From Muricea muricata (lineage: Eukaryota > Cnidaria > Anthozoa > Malacalcyonacea > Plexauridae): DNA of 64,000 bases. The position numbers and the translations under genes were made by a program. The stretch spans positions 37,907,624 through 37,971,623 of the forward strand of contig OY979716.1 of the NCBI GenBank assembly GCA_963855995.1, written 5' to 3'. The notes beneath the pieces are model-generated. The model saw only the letters and a list, made by a program, of their open reading frames with translations. It searched no databases and was not told the DNA's origin. Position 1 is the stretch's first letter, and each line of letters opens with the position of its first letter. Shown here piece after piece: positions 10,969-21,784 of the stretch.

Positions 10969-11216
10969 CAATCCCGGACAAAACATCTGCGACACTTTGC
11001 AAGTTTTCAAAATTTGTATACCTTTCGGAATATTTTCCCCCTCGCCCCCTCCTTTCAATGTTGCTGAGATGCCTCAAACGATGGTTAACTAATCTGAAAA
11101 CTTTCAACACTGTTTCGGGGGGAAGGGGGGGGGGTGACTTTGTAAACTTTTCCAGCTCATTTTATATAATTTTGCCTACATTGAGTGAGTGTCGCTAATG
11201 GTTTTGTCCGGGATTG
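10969..11216. repeat. Left terminal repeat of Rep element
   Basis: 248 bp, starting CAATCCCGGACAAAAC and ending with the reverse complement GTTTTGTCCGGGATTG. Inside, a C-rich run (CCCCCTCGCCCCCTCC) faces a G-rich run (six G, AA, ten G) across about 80 bp, so the whole unit can fold as an imperfect hairpin. Outside is TA; inside is TCTGA. Confidence 0.92.
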
Positions 11217-11447
11217 TCTGATATCACGCGTAATTAAGCACAATCTACTTCGAAATATATTTTGTTTCTTTGGGAATAGAGGTTGACCAAATTCATTGAC
11301 AGGCACTAATAAGTGCATTATTAAGTATGATTATTAATGAATTATTTGTGCAGAGCCATAAATACAAAAATATTAAAAACGCACATAACCTAAAAGCAGA
11401 AATGTTCATGCCGTATAGAATTACAAGTCACACAATATCAGACATTA

Positions 11448-11681
11448 ACGGTGTACCAAAAAAGTAATCTTGTTTTGCTAATATTTTGTCATTGTAGCGA
11501 CGTGCGCAAAAGATTTACAATTGATTCAAAAGTGAATTTGCTTGGTAATACTTTTATGTTCTCAGTTAATCCTAAACGCGTTTAATGAAAGAAATTTCCA
11601 CGGTGTACCATTTCGCGACATAAGAATAATACTATAATAATTAATTATTTAAGTGAGAACGGTGTACCGTTGGTACACCGT
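11448..11681. promoter_or_regulatory. ACGGTGTACC iterons, candidate Rep-binding sites
   Basis: Perfect ACGGTGTACC occurs at 11448-11457, 11600-11609 and 11659-11668, with its reverse complement at 11672-11681. The last two form a hairpin with a 3-nt loop. They lie 220-450 bp downstream of the Rep stop. Iterons near an origin are what HUH initiators usually bind; this role is inferred from position and repetition only. The array units have a different iterated motif at the equivalent place. Confidence 0.55.
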
Positions 11682-11900
11682 TAATTTGGCCAACTATTGC
11701 CATAACAACAGCTATTTTGACAAGTTTGTAATTGAAACATAACACGTGTAGTGAAAACATATATCGTATCAGCTATTATTCTTCAAAATAATTACATTGT
11801 AACAGTTACCTATTCAGCGTATACCGCGTGTGTCTGCAGTTTAGGCAAAAGTAAATTTCAAAATAGCTATGTTCATATCTATGCTTGCGGCTTTGACTTT

Positions 11901-13234
11901 TTACATGCGTCCGTGATATATGAGATGAGCAAAGCAACGACTGCAAGGTGTAATGTCTGTCTGTTCCTCCTGCGGTATCTGTTTACTGAGGCTAAATACA
12001 TTCCATCGAACTGACGTCATTTCAGTTTCACGCGCATCAATACACCCGCCTTTGACGTAGGCTAATTTATATTTGCTTGTAGCAAATACAGGAATGTCAC
12101 TTTCTAACAAAATGTCCTCTGCGAAGTGGGTTTTCGGCGCAGGAAAGTGGACAGGTTCGCCTTCAAGCAATAACAAAAGATCGTGCCACTGAATAATTTT
12201 TTCATTCTAACGAAAATCATTTAGGAATATACACTCTGCATTTTCAACTCCAACCCACGCAAAAGTACAAGTTGCTGGGTTTTTAAAGGTGTGATATATG
12301 GAGTTAAGGGGTTTCAGTAAAAACGTTTTTCCACAATTTGCCGGGCCAGTAAGCATAACATTGCGATATTTCCCACGACCCTTGTCTAAGAGGTTGTAAA
12401 CGGCCGTGGCAAATTCAGTTAATTCAATGCCATTCGTTGTCGGGACTTCTTCAGCCAAACGGAGCCAGTTGCCTTCACAGCCATCAACACACTCACCTTC
12501 AGCAGCCTCGGTTAACAATTCCAAGCGTGTTTTTCTGCTCCTGTCTAATTTCGCCTGAGCATTGAACATATCCCACGTAGTTTTTAATAGTTGGGCAATG
12601 ATTTTAGGCTGTCGGTTCATTATAAATTCTGCAAGGTCTGTCTTACCCTCATTCTTTTGTTGCTGGGCTAAGGCAAGCAGCTCAGTACGCGTTTTAATGG
12701 ACTTTTGTTGAATAATTTCAGATACTTGTAACGATGTTAGTCTCTTTTTCATACGCTTTCGAGGTCTTTGCCCTGATGCATTATCGCTGTCACTGTTTGA
12801 ATCGTCTCTCATCAGGATTGTGGAAATGCTGGCAGAATCAGTCTTTGGTGGTTCGGCATTGCTCAAATCCGGATGATCATCGCTTTGCAAATAGTTAGGG
12901 TCAGACTTTGTAACATACTGCCATGCACTGAAATAGTTGTAGTGAACAGACGAAAAATGTACTGAGATGCCAAAACGCTCCAACAAGAATCTCTTAACTT
13001 TCAGCCATCGTTGTTTTTTTTTTCAAGCTTGATGGCCATATGATAATGTTTCCCCCCATCTTCATGATCTTCGAGGCAGCAACACCACTGCATAACATTA
13101 TTTCCGTTGCTAAAAGCAAGAACCAACGCTTCGGCAAACTCCTCTCTCGAACTGAATTTGTTTAAATTGGCTTGACTGTATGTAATAAGGTACACTAACC
13201 GGTTATCTCGTGCGCGAATACTTTCATTCCCCAC
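11901..13234 (-). pseudogene. Rep-like protein: HUH rolling-circle endonuclease plus SF3 helicase, broken
   Basis: About 444 codons. Endonuclease motifs: YLITYSQ (motif I), GKHYHMAI (HUH, metal-binding His pair) and QYVTK (motif III, catalytic Tyr with Lys). A nuclear-signal-like basic patch RPRKRMKKR follows. The helicase has Walker A GPANCGKT, Walker B IFLNDF and motif C VFATSK. A CxxC-containing tail (TPCSRCF) ends at 11901. The enzyme would nick one strand at an origin, stay bound through Tyr, and unwind. Two lesions are visible: a 10-T run at 13014-13023 where the frame shifts, and an in-frame TAG at 12207-12209 just after Walker B. ATG at 13234 is chosen because motif I follows soon after. 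The family is related to CRESS/parvovirus-type Reps by motif; a closer relation cannot be judged by eye. Confidence 0.85.
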
Positions 13235-13274
13235 TGCACTTTAAGCAAGAATGCAATTCAATGCGCACGCCTTG

Positions 13275-13296
13275 CCACCCACGTGTGCGTGGGTGG
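13275..13296. promoter_or_regulatory. Perfect stem-loop upstream of Rep
   Basis: CCACCCACG, loop TGTG, CGTGGGTGG: a 9-bp perfect stem about 40 bp upstream of the Rep start and inside the Rep element. Stem-loops near Rep genes often mark the nick site; that role is a guess here because no known nonanucleotide is present. Confidence 0.4.
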
Positions 13297-13465
13297 AAAT
13301 TTCAACGTTATATTTGAAAAATCTTCACATTCGAAAAATAAACAGGAAATGTAAGCATCAAAAATTATTGATGATACATGTTGAAAGTGATAAACGATCT
13401 AAATCATGGTCATGATAAACTATTTTAGCCCTATAGATCAGATAACAGTACATCTCTTCCTCAGA

Positions 13466-13710
13466 CAATCCCGGACAAAACATCTGCGACACTTTGCAAG
13501 TTTTCAAAATTTGTATACCTTTCGGAATATTTTCCCCCTCGCCCCCTCCTTTCAATGTTGCTGAGATGCCTCAAACGATGGTTAACTAATCTGAAAACTT
13601 TCAACACTGTTTCGGGGGGAAGGGGGGGGGACTTTGTAAACTTTTCCAGCTCATTTTATATAATTTTGCCTACATTGAGTGAGTGTCGCTAATGGTTTTG
13701 TCCGGGATTG
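13466..13710. repeat. Right terminal repeat of Rep element
   Basis: 245 bp, same orientation as the left copy and identical to it except for one G fewer in the G-run and loss of the TG after it. It is preceded by TCAGA on the body side and followed by TA. It lies about 230 bp upstream of the Rep start, so it could carry the promoter or origin. Confidence 0.92.
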
Positions 13711-13712
13711 TA

Positions 13713-14235
13713 GCTTCTATTGTGTTACCTAATAAGCGTCCACTCTCTATTTAACCCCCTTCCAATGAGCCCACAAATATGGTAGTTTTTTATTAATTCA
13801 CAAGTATGTCAAATGTGTGAAAATGAACAAACAAGTGGACAATTTAAAACTTTTTTGCTTTTCATTATGAATTATCATCATATACATGTACTTCAATAAA
13901 TACCCACAAATATTTGCATTTCAGGTGGAAATATCAGTGGGACTAGAAAACTTAATATGTTAACATGAATGAGATTGGTACTCAAAACTTAATATGTTAA
14001 CATGAATGAGTTTGACTTGTACCTTGCTGGGGATGTTAACTCATACTCGACAGGTCGGCCATTTTATTACACTTGCCTGCATCACCCCGGTCGAATATAA
14101 AATCACATTTATTCGCGATTATTTACATCTAATTACTACAAATCGATTCCTCATTCGATAGGCTTTTTATTGAGCTTTTATTTGCCGCCTAAGTATGTAG
14201 ATTAATTCAAAATCAAAGCTTAAGACATTGAAAAA
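13713..14235. other. Non-coding stretch
   Basis: No gene seen. It contains the short direct repeat listed at 13947-14010. Confidence 0.5.
13947..14010. repeat. 27-bp direct repeat
   Basis: AAAACTTAATATGTTAACAT... occurs at 13947-13973 and again at 13984-14010, separated by 10 bp. A local tandem duplication with no evident function. Confidence 0.8.
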
Positions 14236-14287
14236 ATCTAATAAAAATTGAAATTTTCTTTTATCAAATTTGATTTCAGTCAGACAT
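14236..14287. repeat. 52-bp direct repeat, copy 1
   Basis: Identical to 15616-15667 apart from flanks. The sequence contains AAATTGAAATTTTC and ATCAAATTTGATTT, so it is partly self-complementary. The pair bounds about 1.33 kb of sequence without genes; it may be the edges of a short element or a dispersed repeat. Confidence 0.75.
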
Positions 14288-14319
14288 ATGTACATGATGA
14301 ACTCATTGGCCAATATCTC

Positions 14320-14634
14320 CTAATGTATTTGACAGTTTCCTTCCAAAAGAGGATCAAAATCTTCCTTATGCTGGGTGTTATAATTCTTACAAGTTTGGTT
14401 GTAATTCGAGCATTTTTTTATCTGTGGCGGTCGTTTACGTGAGTCTCTTTGGATTTTCCCGTGCTTTCCAGCACATGTGCTAACCTTCGAGAGCCGACGA
14501 TCTAGCAATTGCATTGGGGTAAATTCATGGGGAAAAATGCCATATAGTAAACTTTGACCTGTAGAATCGATTTCCATTCTCGTTGGTTGTCTAGGTAACA
14601 TGCTTTCTTCAAGATAAAGCATCAAACATCTCAC
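14320..14634 (-). CDS. Open frame of unknown function behind an ETS-like site
   Basis: A 104-codon minus-strand frame with ATG at 14634. It has no recognised domain; the middle is basic (KHGKIQRDSRKRPPQIKK) with scattered Cys. Immediately upstream is ACCGGAAGTG, a consensus ETS-factor site often found at transcription starts. It could be a host first exon or chance. I see no clear donor site or second exon. Confidence 0.2.
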   Translation of the reverse strand: MRCLMLYLEESMLPRQPTRMEIDSTGQSLLYGIFPHEFTPMQLLDRRLSKVSTCAGKHGKIQRDSRKRPPQIKKCSNYNQTCKNYNTQHKEDFDPLLEGNCQIH

Positions 14635-16912
14635 TTCCGGTTTGGAATGTTTTGTTGTCGGATTATGCGGCTGCTTAGAATTATATTTTTTTATAACTTT
14701 CTTGTCTTTCTCTGTATTGAGCTAAAACTTGGTGACTAAACAGTATTTTCAAAGGGCTATACAGTGGTGTAAAGATAAAAAATAGCCGAGAAGCGAAGGC
14801 AATATTACGAGCCGTAAAACTTGGAGGCATATAAGATTTCAGACAGACGTTATAATATATTCATACACAATTCTCACTTCCAGACAAGAATTTGCTTCAA
14901 ATACCACAAAAATGTTTTCAAAATGCAAGTAAATATACACTAAGTAAACAAACTTAATGCTGTGGATCTAATGGTGGTATTTTTCATCAAAAAATCTCAA
15001 CCACAAGTGAAGATATATGAATTTGAAAGTCGGGGTCTTTATCCACCCCGGTAATCTGGATCTAAGCTTTGTGAAGAATTCCTGTGTCTTCCCAACTTTT
15101 CCCATATGTGCCACTAGCATCCTTAAGAAGGTACAAATTACACAATAGTAATTAGATTAATATGTAGAAAATTAATGTTAATTGCTAGCTAATATTTCTA
15201 AACTTTACTAAGTACCATATTTCCTCTACTTTGGTGCCCAACCTTCAGGAAAATAAACCCCACTGTCTATTAATTTAGCACCCTCTTGTTTGTCTACACT
15301 TAGAGGAATGTGTTACTAACATAACCAACTTTGGATGAAAATTTAAGGCCTATCTACATTTTGCCCCTCATCTAATCAACTGCTACCCAGAACCTTAAAT
15401 AACGGTTGGTGATTTTCCTACCACAATCAAGTTTTTCCAACCAAATGCCAATTGATCGGACATTTTGTCCTAACAATTTTCCATTACTTAGAAACTAATT
15501 AAAAGTGCAATTATCCAAGGTATTTCTAAATGGTTTCATTGTTGCCAGGCGAGTCAATTAAAAATCATCCTTCATGGGATTTAACCAACAGGGGGATAAA
15601 ACTGGAGCCAAGAACATCTAATAAAAATTGAAATTTTCTTTTATCAAATTTGATTTCAGTCAGACATGTGTTTCAGACAAATTTTAAAATTATTTCAGGC
15701 TCTGGTAGGTTACCTATGCAAGGCCAAAAGGTAGCAAAATGTAACATTAAGACCTGCAATATTACACTCTACACCAACATTAATGTATAATTAAACTTAA
15801 TTTGTTATAAATTGCTCTAATTTCAGGAGTAGAGCAATGATGTGGTCTTCGGTTTTGCAGTTCTTGGCATACTGGAATTCTATTATTGTGAAATCACCCA
15901 TTTTGAATTGTTCTTATTAGCTGAAAAGGTACATATGTTATTATTTTTATGTGAAAAATATTTTTGTTACCCACCCAGGGTCTAATTTCTAAGATTATAT
16001 CAGTGTATCTACTAGCATAATATTTACTGCAATCCTCATGCTTATATTCCATGCTTATATTCCATGCTTATTAGGCAGCATTATCAAACCATGGTATATG
16101 AATACTTAGAAAAACATATATCACTATCCATTTGGCAGGTCTCAACTGCCACATGTTCTTGGCTGGTTACTCTCATACTGGTAACTCTGGTTTTCTCATT
16201 ATGTGATTGTGGTAGCCAACACTAAATAGGTTATCATACTGCTATAAATAAATCAGGTAGCTAATTCCCTAACTTCAAATGTTGGTAAACCATTACTGCA
16301 TGCTTATGTTGACTTTAACGCTGCAAAAATCATTTAAAAATGTTCACCTTAACGGTATTACTGCTTACATTGGGTTTTAATAGACATGTGCAGGCTTTAT
16401 ATATCATTAACAGTATACTCCTCACATTTTAACCATTACTACAACTTTGCTGTACAGGCTGACTTAGATTTTTAGCATAAAAAAAGATTCAGTTGGTCTA
16501 AAATTATTTCTTTCAATTTGATATCTCAACATTTGTTGTAATGAACACCAATAAAAAACCCAAAAAGACATACACTTTGATGAAAAATGCAAAATTTTTG
16601 CCGTGCAATCAGGACACTGTAGTTTTCAGGACAAATTTAACCTATTCTAGCAAAAAGGGTACATCAAAGCATTTAAAACAGTATAATACCTTTGACTGTG
16701 TGAGATATTGGTGTTTTTTCTCCAACTCTGGACATCCAGGACAATTTAAAAAAAACCCCTGCTACTAACCAGGTGAGAGTACTTCCTCCAACTCTGACCG
16801 TGACAAATGGCAGTTGGCAGCAGGGGTGAATCTAGGGGTAGTCAAGTAAGTCACGCGACTAACGTAAAAATTGCAAGAGTTAATTAATATTCTTTACTTA
16901 CTCCGAATATAG
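14635..16912. other. AT-rich non-coding stretch
   Basis: No gene is supported. An open frame at 16541-16768 has no motif and low-complexity Lys/Asn-rich composition. TCCATGCTTATAT is repeated in tandem near 16043-16070. Confidence 0.5.
15616..15667. repeat. 52-bp direct repeat, copy 2
   Basis: Second copy of the sequence at 14236-14287, same orientation. Confidence 0.75.
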
Positions 16913-17000
16913 GCGCACTTCAGTTTATAATAATTCGTACAGCGTCAAAGATGATTTTAATCATCTTTGCGCTGTACGAATTATTATAAACTGGAGTGCG
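16913..17000. repeat. Near-perfect 88-bp hairpin
   Basis: Arms of about 42 bp pair over almost their full length (CGCACTTCAGTTTATAATAA on the left, its near-exact complement on the right) with only a few bases at the apex. This is either a minimal foldback MITE or a hairpin-RNA-like structure. No transcript signal is seen. Confidence 0.75.
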
Positions 17001-17015
17001 TCTCTGCATGAAGTT

Positions 17016-17346
17016 TTGCAACTGGGCTATTTAGGAATAAAAAATCAGTTATGGGTTCAAGGCATGATTAGAACACAGAACACACACCACACAGCAGTCC
17101 AAGCTGTTTTGGATGGTTCAACTGATATGTCTCATTATAGTGTAGATGAAGATGAGCCAGTTCCTATTCCTGATGCACAACAGTATGTTGTAGAAGTTCC
17201 TCCCTCACCTGTACATCTAATGATGAACAGTTGCACATTGTTATATCTGTTATAAATACTTTGAAGGATTTTGATGACAATGGTATTGAAGCATATGCAG
17301 CTGCTAAAAGTATTGTTATGGGCATCCTGCAACCTGAAAGGCAGTG
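17016..17346 (+). pseudogene. Possible coding remnant of unknown family
   Basis: A frame from 17016 contains an acidic, proline-rich stretch (DEDEPVPIPDAQQYVVEVPP). After a frame change near 17218 it continues in a protein-like way (VISVINTLKDFDDNGIEAY) to TGA at 17346. The composition is unlike the surrounding AT-rich sequence, suggesting a decayed exon or transposon gene. I do not recognise it. Confidence 0.25.
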
Positions 17347-18434
17347 AGTAGTGTTAGAGGTAAATTGCAGACAGTCTGCTCACTCAGTGACTAATGCTAA
17401 TCAGTATAAGAAATTTTACATACTTTTCAAACTACTTCAAAACAATAGGCTAAGAATATGCAGACACAATAATTTAACAAGATATTTACTGATCTGTTTC
17501 TGCATAATGATCAAATAGGCCGTATTCTGTGACTTCAAAAGTCATTTAGAAAATGATTTTCGTTGCCCCAGTTTCCCAACTACTTTTTTTCGATATGATT
17601 CTATGCACTTTTATGTGCTGAATTTGAATTTTAATGTTGTCACTTCCAAAAACCTGCAGTTTTTTGTAATTTACGATCAAAAATCAATCCTTTTTTTCCC
17701 CACGAAACTTCATGTTATTTACAATTATTGTACTAGTCCAAGTCTCTTAGCAAGGGGGTTTCTCGTGGATACAGGCATTTTTGTATTGTTTTGATCACGA
17801 AGTTCATGAAATCATACTTTTCCAACGAAAAATACGTATAAAATGTTGGCTTGATGATTCCATATTTATGTATTCTTATTTATGTTGTTTATTTATGCGA
17901 GAGAATTGTGGACATTGGCCAAATGGTCTGCTATGCAATTTTTATTACCCTATTTTGTATATATGCTGTCAGTCATATTAATATCACTTTTGATATATAC
18001 AATTATATTATATTAATTTCAGTTTTTGTTAATAGTGTGAAGTGTGAGTAGTGTTAAAGGTGTAAAAAGTACTAAACATTGCATATTAGGCACAGACTAC
18101 TGTAGTGCATTTTTATCTTATACTTGAATGTTAACAAATGATAAGATATCACCATTGAGAAATGTTTCAGTACAAGTGTATCTGGGTTATAGTAGGTTTT
18201 ACATTCCAGGTAAAAGTTCTACTAAACGTGGATGGCACTATGCACATGATAGTTTTTTAAACTTTCTGAAATTGTTTAGTTAATGGTAAAACTCAAACTA
18301 AGATCATTAAATTCTATAGTATTTACAAACCATGTAAAGTTGATTTTTTTATTAAGCTGCTAGTTTTCTAGATTGGCAATGATCACTGATGTGGTTCGAA
18401 GCATTACAGTTATATTACATAGCAAGGAATAACA

Positions 18435-18573
18435 GGTTGTTGAAAACAGGATCACTGTTCCTGGTTGTCAACAATATTGTTGAGCCTGAGTTAGCCTGCA
18501 ATAACAAGACTGAACAATAAATATTGCTGACAACATTGCCCCCAAAACATTGTTGCATACTGTTTTCAACAGC
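18435..18573. repeat. Small inverted repeat inside foldback centre
   Basis: GTTGTTGAAAACAG (ending at 18449) and CTGTTTTCAACAGC (18560-18573) are inverted with one mismatch, and CAACAATATTGTTG lies between them. Probably a small decayed MITE. Confidence 0.45.
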
Positions 18574-19890
18574 TTCTGATTTTTGGCTGTGTAAGATCTC
18601 TGAGAGCTACAAATATGGCATCATTACATGGTGTTAAAGTGTGCAGATGTATCTCCAGGCGTTACTTTATAGTATAACTTTTACATTTGCTTTTCAGCTG
18701 AGAAATTTATTGTATTAACACTACACACTCTGCAGTTGAAATTTCCAGTATGATACTGTAATGGTATGCTACAGTCTTCTACAAAGCCTCTAACTCAGCT
18801 GCTATAATAACTAACTCAGCCCCCAGTAGCCTGACCATTTAGTCTTGCTATGCAAATTTCAAGTGATTATCATTATTCGTTCCTTACGAATGGACTCTTT
18901 TTACAGTCAATGAATATAAAAATATTTGCATTGCAGGACTTAAATCTTCAGGCTGGCTACTCTACTGCAAGCTTCTACATTTATTTCTGGGAATCTATAA
19001 GGGAATTTCATTTTTATTGTCATTGTTGATTTCAACTGTGTTGTAGCTTCTATACTATGTAATCTTAAAAACTAAGATATGAAGATATGTGTTTCAACCA
19101 AGCCAGCTTGCATACACAGCTCTGTTGCTACAGGATCGGGAGGAAGACTACTTCTGAATATACTTTTAAATGTCACTTAAATCAATTAATCCATTAAACT
19201 TCAGAACTGTTCCACTGACAATTTAAATTGTTTGGCATTAAAAAATTTAGAAAAATAAGCAGGGCACACTTATTAAGCTAGGGTCTTAAGAAGCCAATGA
19301 TGCCCCTTAATACATGTATCAAATACTAGAATCTATTATTTTAAAACTAAAAAATTTTCCAAGGTCTGTGCAAGAGAATTTAGAGATCAATCTTATGATA
19401 AGTCAACTATTATATGTGAGGTATCAATAAAACTCCATTAATACTAAACTACCAAAAAAATCCCAGTTTTATTGAGAATTGTTGTATACCATTCGTGCTG
19501 GATGTGCAAAAGCATGACTCAGATCAATAACTAAGCAATAGCCTCATTGAAACAAATATTTAAATAGCACCATTAAATTAAAAAGATGCTGCTGAGAAAA
19601 ATTATGACTTACAACACTGACGAGAAAAATAAGGTCGTATGAATTTGCATAGCAGAATGTTCGGCCAATGTCCACAATTATCTTACATAAAATACAAAAC
19701 AACATACCTTTAAGTTAGTAAACAGGCTAAACGGGCCTAAGGCCGCTAAAAGTAACTGCAGAATCTTTGCAAATACAAATGATAATTCTTTAAAAGCTAA
19801 TGTTTCCCGTATGTTCATAACTATTTTTTTTTAAATTGTATGAACTCAATGATCAAAATAATACAAAAATGCCTGTATCCGCGAGAACCC

Positions 19891-20545
19891 AACACCGCGG
19901 AAAAACGTCTGCGCATTTTAAGGTAAATTTAAGGTAAGTGAAAAGCGCAAGAAAAATTTGGTGAACGGCTAGGACAGATATCAATGTTAAGGCCTCTAAT
20001 GTTCAAAATGAGTAAAGAAACTCATATAAGGCCAAAAACATTGGTTTTCAGCACCCATGCATCGAGAACTTCATACTATATTAACAGTTCGTGAACTTCA
20101 CAATTAAAATATAAGCAAATTATCAAAAATATAAGGATTTAATGTTGCTAAATATTTCGAATAAATACCAAAGTTTACTAAGGCTCAACGCAAAAATTAT
20201 TGATGCTACACAAAAAAGTTGTTGGCAAAAATGTGGATAATATTAGCCTATGGAAAATTTCCTTGCATGTTGATTCGGTCGCTAGCTTTCGTAAACAATA
20301 AATTTTTCATTACTCACCTTTGACCTGCATCTAAAATACTATTCTTTTCTAGGCATGTAAACTACAATTATTTCTTGTTTTTAAGTTCATACGTTCGTTG
20401 GTTTGCTAACAATTTTACTCCAAAGGCACATATGTGAGGTACTTCTTTTCGCCGCCATATTGCAAAATAAACAAGCTCGAAACACCGATTCATCAAGCCA
20501 ATCTCAGTAAAACTGAGGCATGCGCAGACGTTTTTCCACGGTGTT
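19891..20545. mobile_element. 655-bp MITE nested in the foldback right arm
   Basis: Ends AACACCGCGGAAAAACGTCT and its near-exact complement (one C/T mismatch over about 25 bp). Flanks are CGAGAACCC (19882-19890) and CGAGAAACC (20546-20554), an 8-9 bp target duplication with one mismatch. Removing it restores continuity of the foldback arm. An 8-bp duplication suggests the hAT or P groups. No coding sequence. Confidence 0.8.
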
Positions 20546-20769
20546 CGAGAAACCCCCTGCTAAGAGGCTTGAACTAGTACAATAATTGTAAATAACAGGA
20601 AGTTTTCAGGGGAAAAAAAGATCGATTTATGATCGTAAATTACAAAAAAACTGCAGGTTTTTGGAAGTGACAACATTAAAATTCTAATTCAGCACATAAA
20701 AATCGATAGAATCATATCGAGAAAAAGTAGTTGGGAAAGTGAATGAAAATCGGGCACAGATTACAGCCT

Positions 20770-21568
20770 AAAATAATTTAGAGTAATATCATAATCTCAA
20801 TTTTTATTGTTCTCAAAGGGAATGTAAAACTTCTCTTAGTTTTCCTCTGCAATCATAATATTACAACATGATAACATGACTTGTTGAGAAATTAGCAATT
20901 AAATTGCCCTTTGCTGAGGGAAGATTTGTGAAAATCTGGTGGCGGGCAATTTAATCACTGTCCCGACAAGTCGTGTTATTACTTATAATAGGCCTTAGGC
21001 ATAATGACGTCACAATGGGTGATGTGTGCATGAAATTCTAGGCTTAATAGTCACTGCTGAAAACTTTCAAAACAAATATTTCCTGCTGTGATTACTAAGA
21101 CTAGAACTCCCTGCAAGCATCACCCCTTGTGACATAATTTTGCGTAAGGTTTATTGTATCATCCCAACAAGTTGACTTTCATTCATCACCATCATTGTCA
21201 CCTGCATTGATGTAATTTAAGAGGCATTGACTGAGAAAGTGTGCCAGGTCATGGAAATGGGGGTCAACGGATTTTCTTAAAACCTGGTGTGGAAGTTAGT
21301 CTTGATGAGATATTATGATAGCCAATTTGGTTTCGTTTTCTGTGGTTTTGTTCAAAAGTTACAGGGGGGGGTCCCCTTTCAGTGCCCAAAAATCACCTAC
21401 TCAGTATGGTACTTTTGAGGACTCATAAATCTTAACACAGAAAGGCAGTAGAATTCTGAATAGCATTTATTGTTAGCACTACTAACATTGTTTCAAACCA
21501 TATGCAAGACTATGGTATAGAGAGTATTGGCTGAGAGGAGACTGGTACTAGATTTGGCTAAAATTAAA
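20770..21568. other. Non-coding stretch
   Basis: No gene or clear repeat seen. A local self-complementary segment involves AACATGACTTGTTGAG and CCCGACAAGTCGTGTT (20872-20977). Confidence 0.45.
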
Positions 21569-21570
21569 TA

Positions 21571-21784
21571 CTTATCTGAGGATTATATTTTAAGATTATA
21601 CAACTACAGGTAAGCGGCGTTATCTTCTATTCGAGTATCACTCCAATGCCTTTAACATAATTGTTGTTTGAAAGCACTTTTGGACCTTTTTGGACGTGAT
21701 ACTGCCAATGAAATCAATAGACATTGGTCCGCCATTTTGAAATGTCAAGAGGAACTGGGTTACTAGTCTCCAGTCTCCAAGACG
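21571..21784 (+). repeat. Left TIR of DNA transposon
   Basis: Inverted copy of 26687-26900. It includes CTACAGGTAAGCGG, a good 5' splice-site match (CAG/GTAAG) pointing inwards. Confidence 0.88.

Larger units (their letters stand above)
10969..13710 (-). mobile_element. Rep (HUH-SF3 helicase) element with direct terminal repeats and TA target duplication
   Basis: The element is TR (10969-11216), body (11217-13465), TR (13466-13710), with TA immediately outside both ends (10967-10968 and 13711-13712). The body starts TCTGA and ends TCAGA. It encodes a single recognisable gene, a minus-strand replication initiator with rolling-circle endonuclease and superfamily 3 helicase domains, now broken. 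Iterated ACGGTGTACC motifs lie downstream of the gene. The two TRs differ only by 3 nt at the G-run, so the insertion is recent or the repeats have been homogenised. The same architecture occurs in the array at 34615-60657. Rep genes of this type are known from small circular ssDNA viruses, parvoviruses and plasmids; no capsid gene is present here. Confidence 0.8.
17517..20769. mobile_element. Long-arm foldback element, non-autonomous
   Basis: The left arm, about 17517-17955, is the diverged reverse complement of 19640-20769 once the nested 655-bp insert (19891-20545) is ignored. Shared blocks include TTTCCCAACTAC, CACTTCCAAAAACCTGCAG, GGATACAGGCATTTTTGTAT and GTGGACATTGGCC. The outermost bases are AGGC/GCCT; a target duplication is not clear. 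The 1.7-kb centre has no gene, only AT-rich sequence and a small inverted repeat. It must have been moved by a transposase supplied in trans. Confidence 0.75.

Noticed and set aside
12012..12019. CRE palindrome TGACGTCA
   Set aside because: Lies inside Rep coding sequence and is probably a coincidence, unlike the one before the array TRs.
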